Source: an uncultured Muribaculaceae bacterium
GTDB lineage: Bacteria > Bacteroidota > Bacteroidia > Bacteroidales > Muribaculaceae
Length of the DNA: 64,000 bases
Assembly: GCA_910584905.1 (NCBI GenBank)
Contig: CAJUCQ010000070.1
Location: 1 to 64,000, forward strand
Direction of reading: 5' to 3'
Shown: positions 58,279-64,000 of the stretch, piece after piece
Numbering within the stretch: position 1 is the first letter of the stretch
How the letters are laid out: every line of letters starts with the position of its first letter
Notes under the pieces: generated by a model
Database searches by the model: none
What the model saw: only the letters and a program-made list of their open reading frames with translations
Told to the model about the DNA's origin: nothing
Translations under genes and position numbers: made by a program

Positions 58279-58398
58279 GGCGGGGGAGTTACCTCTTTTG
58301 GAGCGGGCCGTCGGGAATTTGTCGGCTGATTGTGCGTTGCTGTTACCTACGGGCGGGGAAGTTAGCTCTTTCGGCGCGGACGCGATTAATCGCGTCCG
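58279..58398. repeat. Two degenerate direct repeats and a 22-bp perfect palindrome
   Basis: Repeat copies at 58279-58306 and 58352-58379 match at 24 of 28 positions (cores GGCGGGGGAGTTACCTCTTT and GGCGGGGAAGTTAGCTCTTT). The second copy runs into a perfect 22-bp palindrome at 58377-58398 with half-site CGGACGCGATT. A partial echo (GAATCACGTCCCTAC, near 102-116) occurs at the left end of the window. The layout looks like a dispersed REP-like or miniature element. It lies in the 195-nt gap between the zinc-ribbon and amidase genes. Confidence 0.5.
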
Positions 58399-58414
58399 TA
58401 CATGCCTCTGATTT

Positions 58415-59899
58415 TCAGTTTGTTTGGCGCGAGGTTTCTTTCAGGTAGTCTTCGATTGCGGCGGCAATTTTTTCGGCTACTTTGCGACGGAAGGCGGGGT
58501 CGGCGAGTTTCTCTTCTTCTTCAAGCGAACTCATAAACATGCCTTCCACGAGAACTTCGGGAAATTCCGTCGGGCCGTTGAGCGAGAAGTTGAAGTTTTG
58601 GACAATTCCGAATAGAGGAAGGCCTGTTTCAAGGAGGCGCGCCGTGACAGCCTGAGCCAAGGGGCGGCAAAAGAGGTGCTTGTAAAGCACGGCGGTGCCG
58701 GGCGATGACAAGGCGCCGCCACCGGAATTATTGTGGACGCTGACGGCCAAATCGACGCGGGCGTCGCGCCAGATGCGCTTGCGTTCAGCCATCGACGGCC
58801 CGGTGTCGCCCGTTCGCGTCATCACCACTTTCGCTCCCTTGCTTTCAAGGATGGCCTGCAGATGCTTCACGATGTCGAGATTTACGTCTTTTTCCAACAG
58901 CCCCGAGGGTGAGCGCGCTCCGGGGTACGGGCCGCCGTGACCGGCGTCAAGGCCGATGGTAAGGTTTTTGAGCGAGAGCGAGGCGGGACGGTGGCGCACG
59001 TCGATGACAAGATTCGAGCCGCCGGCTTCGTAGCCTACGCTAAAACCCCATTGATACTTGTCTTTAAGGCGTATGATGACGCGATATACATCGGAGGCCG
59101 TCTGCCTGAAATCAACATAGTCTATTATACCGAGGGAGAGTGTACGCTGCGTTATCCAGTTGCTGTTGTCGGTTGCTCCGAAAATATCGACGGTTATTTC
59201 CGAGGGGTTGATATCGGTGGCGTAGTGATAGGCAAGCCTGCGGGGGAGAGCGATGGCCACGCGGTCGACAGCGCCCGCGTCCGAGACTGTCCAATTACCG
59301 GTATTAAGCGCACCTGCCGGGACGGGAGCTTCGGCACCCCGCGTGTATTCTTTGGGGATATAAGCCGTGCGGTTCTCGCCGAGACGGACGCAGAAGAGCG
59401 AGCCTTTTTCGCCAATGGCTTTCATGACGATACCTTCGTCGATGAATCCCATTTTGGAGCCTCCGAGGCGGTCGTCGCCGTTGCCGTACTGCAGGTAAGC
59501 GCCGGGGAGCGATTCGACATAGCGCGGCTCTACAAAACGTGTTTCTGCAGACTCAGCTTTTTTACGCGAAGGGCGGGGTGCTGAGTTGTCGTAGTATATT
59601 TCGAGTGTTTTTTCGGCTTTACGGTCGCCGAGAGCGACCTCCACCGGGACGCGGTTTTGCCCGGGGACGAGCGTCACCTCGCGTCCGAAAGAGCCGGTGC
59701 GATAGACGCGCACCGCCTCGCTGCCGATTGACGCGGAGGCGCCGGGGGCGGTGACTCCGACAATGGTCGTGCGCGACGTCCGAACAGTATCCGGTGCGCC
59801 GGAATAAATGGTCAGCGGCAGGGGTTCGACGCCGCGGAGGGGCATTGCGGCCACAGCGGCAAGCGCCGCAAGGAGAAGTGTCCGACAGGTTTGCTTCAT
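58415..59899 (-). CDS. Periplasmic N-acetylmuramoyl-L-alanine amidase (Amidase_3)
   Basis: The 494-aa protein has a signal peptide (about residues 1-24). The C-terminal amidase domain (from about residue 312) holds the zinc ligands and catalytic residues: His in GLDAGHGGPYPGARSP, Glu in GLLEKDVNLD, His in VSVHNNSGGGA and the catalytic Glu in EVLVEGMFMS. The N-terminal half (residues 30-300) is beta-rich, partly AMIN-like, and probably targets the septum or outer membrane. It cleaves the amide between MurNAc and the stem peptide. It has its own promoter at 59953-59983. Confidence 0.93.
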   Translation of the reverse strand: MKQTCRTLLLAALAAVAAMPLRGVEPLPLTIYSGAPDTVRTSRTTIVGVTAPGASASIGSEAVRVYRTGSFGREVTLVPGQNRVPVEVALGDRKAEKTLEIYYDNSAPRPSRKKAESAETRFVEPRYVESLPGAYLQYGNGDDRLGGSKMGFIDEGIVMKAIGEKGSLFCVRLGENRTAYIPKEYTRGAEAPVPAGALNTGNWTVSDAGAVDRVAIALPRRLAYHYATDINPSEITVDIFGATDNSNWITQRTLSLGIIDYVDFRQTASDVYRVIIRLKDKYQWGFSVGYEAGGSNLVIDVRHRPASLSLKNLTIGLDAGHGGPYPGARSPSGLLEKDVNLDIVKHLQAILESKGAKVVMTRTGDTGPSMAERKRIWRDARVDLAVSVHNNSGGGALSSPGTAVLYKHLFCRPLAQAVTARLLETGLPLFGIVQNFNFSLNGPTEFPEVLVEGMFMSSLEEEEKLADPAFRRKVAEKIAAAIEDYLKETSRQTN

Positions 59900-59952
59900 A
59901 TCTTATTCAATTCGAATAGCCGAGGGTTAGAGTGGCGGATTATTCCGCTCGG

Positions 59953-59983
59953 CAAAGCTAAGGTTTTCAATTGAAACAAGCAA
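59953..59983 (-). promoter_or_regulatory. Promoter of the amidase gene
   Basis: On the minus strand -7 TAGCTTTG (59960-59953) follows a TTG (59983-59981) by 20 nt. The start would be near 59946, about 47 nt before the ATG at 59899. Confidence 0.68.
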
Positions 59984-60069
59984 GCGCCGTCAACATATTT
60001 TTTTGTTTATACATATTATTTTAATATTCACAGCGGCGTCAGGTGATGCGAAAACGCTTTTATCAAGCA

Positions 60070-60105
60070 AGAAAGCGCCACACCCTGAAAACCGGGGTGT
60101 GGCGC
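60070..60105 (-). terminator. Terminator after rpsA
   Basis: GCGCCACACCC (60075-60085) pairs with GGGTGTGGCGC (60095-60105) over a 9-nt loop, and the minus strand continues TTTCTTGC. It lies about 41 nt after the rpsA stop codon. Confidence 0.75.
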
Positions 60106-60145
60106 CGAAAGAATTGTCATTCAGGCGTAAAGCCTGCGCGACAGC

Positions 60146-61930
60146 TTACTTGGAAAGCTTTTCCTTGAGGGCAGCGAGCGAAGCGAGGTCGCCGAGCGTG
60201 GTCTTCTCAAGGGGAGTGGTCTGAACTGCGGGAGCAGCTTCTTCCTGCTTTTTGGGAGCACGCTTGGGAGCTTTGCGCTCAGCAGCTTTTTCAACGCGGG
60301 CGGGATCTTCGAAAGTGCGGCTGTGGCTTACGATGATGCGCTTGTTGTCCTTGTTGAATTCGATAACCTTGAAGGGGAGCTTTTCGTCGACCTGAGCGGT
60401 GGTGCCGTCTTCCTTGACGAGATGCTTGGGCGTAGCGAAGCCTTCAACACCGTAGGGGAGAGCTACAACAGCGCCCTTTTCGAGCATTTCGATGATTGTG
60501 CCTTCGTGAACGGAGTCCTTGGTGAATACAGTTTCGAATACATCCCAGGGATTTTCTTCGAGCTGCTTGTGACCGAGGGAAAGACGACGGTTGTCCTTGT
60601 CGATGTTGAGCACTTCAACTTCGATGTCGGCGCCGATCTGAGTGAACTCGCTGGGGTGCTTGATTTTCTTGGTCCAGCTGAGGTCGGAGATGTGGATGAG
60701 GCCGTCGACACCTTCTTCGATTTCAACGAAAACGCCGAAGTTGGTGAAGTTGCGCACCTTGGCCGTGTGGCGGCTACCGATAGCGTACTTGGTGTCGATG
60801 TCTTCCCACGGGTCTTTCTTGAGCTGCTTGATGCCGAGGCTCATCTTGCGGTCGTTGCGGTCGAGCGTAAGAATCTGGGCTTCAACTTCGTCGCCAACCT
60901 TGAGGAAGTCCTGAGCGCTGCGGAGGTGCTGGCTCCACGACATTTCGCTGACGTGAATGAGACCTTCGACGCCGGGAGCAACTTCGAGGAATGCGCCGTA
61001 GTCGGCCATAACGACAACCTTACCCTTGACGCGGTCGCCAACCTTGAGGTCAGCGTCGAGCGCTTCCCAAGGATGGGGGAAGAGCTGCTTGAGGCCGAGG
61101 GCGATACGCTTCTTCTCGTTGTCGAAGTCGAGGATAACGACGTTGAGCTTCTGCTCGAGTTGCACGACTTCGGAGGGGTGGCTCACGCGGCCCCAAGAGA
61201 GGTCGGTGATGTGGATGAGACCGTCGACGCCGCCGAGGTCGATGAACACACCGTAGGAAGTGATGTTCTTGACGGTGCCTTCGAGAACCTGACCCTTTTC
61301 GAGGTGCGAGATGATTTCGCGCTTCTGGGCTTCGAGTTCGGCTTCGATGAGGGCCTTGTGGGAAACGACAACATTCTTGAATTCTTCGTTGATTTTAACG
61401 ACCTTGAATTCCATGGTCTTGCCAACGAATACGTCGTAGTCGCGGATGGGCTTGACGTCGATCTGTGAGCCGGGGAGGAAAGCCTCGATGCCGAACACGT
61501 CGACAATCATGCCGCCTTTGGTGCGGCACTTGATGTAGCCCTGAATGATGTCGTTGTTTTCGAGGGCTGCGTTGATGCGGTCCCACGAACGGGCTGCGCG
61601 AGCCTTCTTGTGGCTGAGAATCAGCTGGCCTTTGCGGTCTTCCTGATTTTCGATGAACACTTCCACCTTGTCGCCGACTTTGATATCGGGGTTGTAGCGG
61701 AATTCGCTCATGGGGATGATGCCGTCGGACTTGTAGTCGATGTTCACCACAGCTTCGCGCTTGTTGAGGGCGATGATGGTGCCTTCAATCACTTCTTTGT
61801 CCTTAACGGAGTTGAGGGAGTCCTCGTAAGCCTTGGTGACCTGTTCGCGACTCTGGGCGCTGACGGTTTCACCGTTTTCATAGGCTGCCCAATCGAAATC
61901 TTCGATCGGAGAATTTTTCAATTCTGTCAT
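60146..61930 (-). CDS. rpsA: 30S ribosomal protein S1
   Basis: The 594-aa protein contains several S1 OB-fold repeats with the usual anchors: GTIIALNKREAVVNIDYKSD, GVFIDLGGVDGLIHITDLSW, GAFLEVAPGVEGLIHVSEMS and GVFVEIEEGVDGLIHISDLS. At least four are full length and six is likely. A charged N-terminal segment and a Lys/Ala-rich tail (RKAPKRAPKKQEEAAP) flank them. S1 helps load mRNA on the 30S. That is relevant here because starts in this window mostly lack a Shine-Dalgarno. Confidence 0.97.
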   Translation of the reverse strand: MTELKNSPIEDFDWAAYENGETVSAQSREQVTKAYEDSLNSVKDKEVIEGTIIALNKREAVVNIDYKSDGIIPMSEFRYNPDIKVGDKVEVFIENQEDRKGQLILSHKKARAARSWDRINAALENNDIIQGYIKCRTKGGMIVDVFGIEAFLPGSQIDVKPIRDYDVFVGKTMEFKVVKINEEFKNVVVSHKALIEAELEAQKREIISHLEKGQVLEGTVKNITSYGVFIDLGGVDGLIHITDLSWGRVSHPSEVVQLEQKLNVVILDFDNEKKRIALGLKQLFPHPWEALDADLKVGDRVKGKVVVMADYGAFLEVAPGVEGLIHVSEMSWSQHLRSAQDFLKVGDEVEAQILTLDRNDRKMSLGIKQLKKDPWEDIDTKYAIGSRHTAKVRNFTNFGVFVEIEEGVDGLIHISDLSWTKKIKHPSEFTQIGADIEVEVLNIDKDNRRLSLGHKQLEENPWDVFETVFTKDSVHEGTIIEMLEKGAVVALPYGVEGFATPKHLVKEDGTTAQVDEKLPFKVIEFNKDNKRIIVSHSRTFEDPARVEKAAERKAPKRAPKKQEEAAPAVQTTPLEKTTLGDLASLAALKEKLSK

Positions 61931-62002
61931 TTAAAATTAGTTAGTAAATAAAGTTAATTAATTCGTGGCCGCCCGGTCCGTAAGGCCGGAGGCTTTGCGG
62001 CG

Positions 62003-62034
62003 CAAAGATACGACATTTTGCGTCTATTTCCAAA
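62003..62034 (-). promoter_or_regulatory. Promoter of rpsA
   Basis: On the minus strand -7 TATCTTTG (62010-62003) and -33 TTTG (62034-62031) are spaced by exactly 20 nt. Transcription would start near 61996, about 66 nt before the ATG at 61930. Confidence 0.85.
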
Positions 62035-62094
62035 TATTTGTGCAAAAAGCTGCTGAAAGTCACGACTGTGTATGGTTGAACGGGGAAAATTGGC

Positions 62095-62102
62095 TATCTT
62101 TG
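62095..62102 (+). promoter_or_regulatory. -7 element directly upstream of the GT61 gene
   Basis: TATCTTTG lies only 6 nt before the ATG at 62109. The nearest TTG (62076-62078) is 16 nt upstream, closer than the usual 20, so this promoter is less certain than the others. If it is used the transcript has almost no leader. Confidence 0.5.
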
Positions 62103-62108
62103 CCCTGT

Positions 62109-63437
62109 ATGAACAGACTCAGCGGCAATGAGGCTCACCCGGCCTCCGACTATCCTTACCTTCGCCCGACCAAAGGGGCTATCCAAAACGAAGTTCGCGG
62201 CGGCATCGCGCATCGCCGCGAGGGCCTGACGACGACGGAATTCACCGGTGTGAGGCTATCGCCCCTTGGCCAGCTCTCGCGTCCATTCGGCTATTCTCCC
62301 GACTTGCTTTTGGTTGACGACAACGATTTCTGCACCCTCTGCGAGAGTTGCGACGAGACGCCGACACCCGGTTTTGAGACGGGAGTGTATTTGTTCGGGG
62401 GTTATCTGCGCAAAATATGGGGTCACTTCATGATGGGCGGCACGGGCCGTCTCTGGCCCGTGGCCGGCGGCGGGCAGAAGGTCGACGGCGTGATTTTCTT
62501 CGCCCACGATGCCGAGCTTCTTGCCCCCGGGGGCAATTACCTCGAGCTTCTGAAACTCGCCGGGGTTGCCGACAAGATGCATATATTTTTCAATGAAGAT
62601 ATTGTCGTAGGGCCTGAGGCGACGCTCATAGTCCCTGAAATATCGTTTGAGCACGACAAATTCCACTCGGATGAATGCTCCGCGACATTCGACTTCATTC
62701 GGACCAATGCGCTCAAGCACACGCCTGCGGCGGAGCATAGCCCCGAGAAGGTGTTTTTCACACGTTCCGGGCTTAAAAATGCGGCTTCGGACGAGGTGAA
62801 CCTTCGTCTGCTCGACCGCTTCTTTTCCGACAACGGCTATACGGTGGTGTCGCCGGAGAAGCTGTCGTTGTCGGAGATGGTAAGGCTTCTCGCCGGCGTC
62901 CGCGAGTTTGCGTCCGTTTCAGGGTCAACGGCCCACAATATCGTATTTGCACCGCCGATGGCCGACAGGCGCGTCACAATCATCGAGCGCCATGCGTGGG
63001 TCAACACATTTCAGACGAATATAAATCTTATGTGCGGCATCGAGGCTCACATGGTCGATGCGTTCCGCATGCCAGTATTCTCGACGAGTCAGGGCTTTGT
63101 GTTCCTGTACGGCTTCACCGATGAACTGGCGGCGTATGCCCGGGATATGAGGATGGACGTATCGGCGTTCGCCTCCTGCGGCTCGATTTCCTCCCGTCGC
63201 CGCGAGCTGCGACGGTATCTCCGCCGCTACCGCAGATATTACGGCAACTCTCAGGCGCTTGAGCCATGGGAAGTCGAAGGGGCGGCCTCGTTGGCCGAAG
63301 CCGTTGTCGAGGCGCGCGAGTATTATGGCCGATGGCTCGTAGAGCTGAGGCCGCTATTGTGGTTCGACTACCTGACTCCGCGGTTTTATCTGCGTGCGGC
63401 CAAGCGACTGATGCGGCGGATTTTCAGCCGCACCTGA
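62109..63437 (+). CDS. Glycosyltransferase family 61-like protein
   Basis: From the ATG at 62109 the product is 442 aa (MNRLSGNEAHPASDYPYLRP). The GT61/DUF563 pattern is visible: VYLFGGYLRKIWGHFMMGGT, KVFFTRSGLKNAASDEVNLR, EKLSLSEMVRLLAGVREFAS followed by VSGSTAHNIVFAPP, and the later block TIIERHAWVNTFQTNINLM. It is cytoplasmic or peripheral, with no signal peptide. It probably adds a pentose or hexose to a surface glycan. It stands alone and its 3' end overlaps the recQ gene convergently by 14 nt. Confidence 0.82.
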   Translation: MNRLSGNEAHPASDYPYLRPTKGAIQNEVRGGIAHRREGLTTTEFTGVRLSPLGQLSRPFGYSPDLLLVDDNDFCTLCESCDETPTPGFETGVYLFGGYLRKIWGHFMMGGTGRLWPVAGGGQKVDGVIFFAHDAELLAPGGNYLELLKLAGVADKMHIFFNEDIVVGPEATLIVPEISFEHDKFHSDECSATFDFIRTNALKHTPAAEHSPEKVFFTRSGLKNAASDEVNLRLLDRFFSDNGYTVVSPEKLSLSEMVRLLAGVREFASVSGSTAHNIVFAPPMADRRVTIIERHAWVNTFQTNINLMCGIEAHMVDAFRMPVFSTSQGFVFLYGFTDELAAYARDMRMDVSAFASCGSISSRRRELRRYLRRYRRYYGNSQALEPWEVEGAASLAEAVVEAREYYGRWLVELRPLLWFDYLTPRFYLRAAKRLMRRIFSRT

Positions 63438-64000
63438 ATCCGGCGATTGCGCGCAGGAAGCGCGGACCGAACTGCGCGGCTTTGATTTCGCCAACGCCGT
63501 GCACTTCGAGGAATTCCTCGCGGGTGCGCGGGCGGCGGCGGGCCATATCTTCGAGCGAGGCGTCTGAAAACACGACGTAAGCCGGCTTGCCGATAGCTTT
63601 TGCCACTTCAAGGCGAACGCTCTTGAGATGGTCGAGGAGAGCCTCGTCGACGGGCGAGGCGTCGGCTTGGGCCTTCGTCATGGCGCGGGCAGCCTCGCGG
63701 GCCGTGACGGCGCGCGGGGCCACGTATTCCGAGAGTTCGAGTTTTTCTTCACCTCGCATAATGCGCAGGCCGAGCGGCGTAGGCACGAGGACATTGCCGC
63801 GGTCATAGGCAATTTCGAAGAGTCCGAGCTGTATCATCTGCCCCGTGTAGTCGAGCCACTCTTCGCGCGAGAGGTCGGCGCCAACGCCGAATGTGGGGAT
63901 AAGGTCGTAGCCTTCGCGGCGAATTTCCTGACGCAAAGAGCCTCGCAGGATGTCGACAAGGGTGAAAACGCCGATGCGTCCGCGGGTTCGCATCACGGCC
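63424..64000 (-). CDS. RecQ-type ATP-dependent DNA helicase, C-terminal part (cut by the window edge)
   Basis: The frame is open to the right edge, so the N-terminus is missing. The visible 190 or so residues cover a winged-helix RQC segment (GRIGVFTLVDILRGSLRQEI, YTGQMIQLGLFEIAYDRGNV) and an HRDC domain (LDHLKSVRLEVAKAIGKPAY, FSDASLEDMARRRPRTREEF, GVGEIKAAQFGPRFLRAI). This domain order fits RecQ. The helicase motifs themselves are outside the window. Confidence 0.88.
   Translation of the reverse strand, partial: AVMRTRGRIGVFTLVDILRGSLRQEIRREGYDLIPTFGVGADLSREEWLDYTGQMIQLGLFEIAYDRGNVLVPTPLGLRIMRGEEKLELSEYVAPRAVTAREAARAMTKAQADASPVDEALLDHLKSVRLEVAKAIGKPAYVVFSDASLEDMARRRPRTREEFLEVHGVGEIKAAQFGPRFLRAIAGFRCG

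Noticed and set aside
1..64000. CRISPR array or insertion sequence
   Set aside because: I find no set of regular direct repeats with unique spacers and no transposase; only the short palindrome element near 58.3 kb was kept.

Overview
This 64-kb window is chromosomal DNA from a GC-rich member of the Bacteroidales; a Muribaculaceae-like genome would fit, but I cannot prove the family from sequence alone. The support is a set of promoters of the Bacteroidetes type (-7 TAnnTTTG, with TTTG or TTG about 20 nt upstream), a fused SecDF, a Wza/Wzc-type exopolysaccharide operon, a S1 protein with several S1 repeats, and an S10-spc-alpha cluster without adk. tRNA genes lack an encoded CCA.

Layout. (1) 200-10995, minus strand: an exopolysaccharide operon reading from the export lipoprotein (wza-like) and tyrosine kinase/co-polymerase (wzc-like) through a polymerase-like membrane protein, an MBOAT plus SGNH O-acylation pair, two glycosyltransferases, a hexapeptide acetyltransferase and a toroid-fold enzyme. 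(2) 11219-11415, minus: two identical tRNA-Val(TAC) genes with their own promoter and terminator. (3) 11711-22911, plus: a 1071-aa secreted repeat protein, a TPR protein paired with a beta-barrel protein, and secDF. (4) 23198-34091, plus: pheT, a YebC-family gene, then a run of M15-like lipoprotein, AsmA-like protein, HAD phosphatase, aroB and an orphan histidine kinase.

(5) 34185-38499, plus: a two-gene cassette made of an 831-aa protein of unknown function and an apparently intact phage-type large terminase (TerL). No portal, capsid, small terminase or integrase is nearby. It starts at a promoter embedded in a 17-bp perfect inverted repeat and ends facing the terminator of the ribosomal operon. 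This is the most unusual part of the window.

(6) 38584-57507, minus: one uninterrupted str-S10-spc-alpha cluster (rpsL, rpsG, fusA, then rpsJ to rplQ; 33 genes including secY, map, infA, rpmJ and rpoA), with a strong promoter upstream of rpsL and a terminator after rplQ. Several spacers carry GC-rich hairpins, and one spacer (rpsK-rpsD) is 356 nt long. (7) 57842-63437: a small zinc-ribbon protein, a periplasmic N-acetylmuramoyl-L-alanine amidase, rpsA and a GT61-type glycosyltransferase. (8) The right edge holds the C-terminal part of a RecQ-type helicase, cut by the window end.

Functionally, most of the window is housekeeping (translation, Sec secretion, cell-wall and envelope work) plus surface polysaccharide. 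The terminase cassette is the one locus that neither theme explains.
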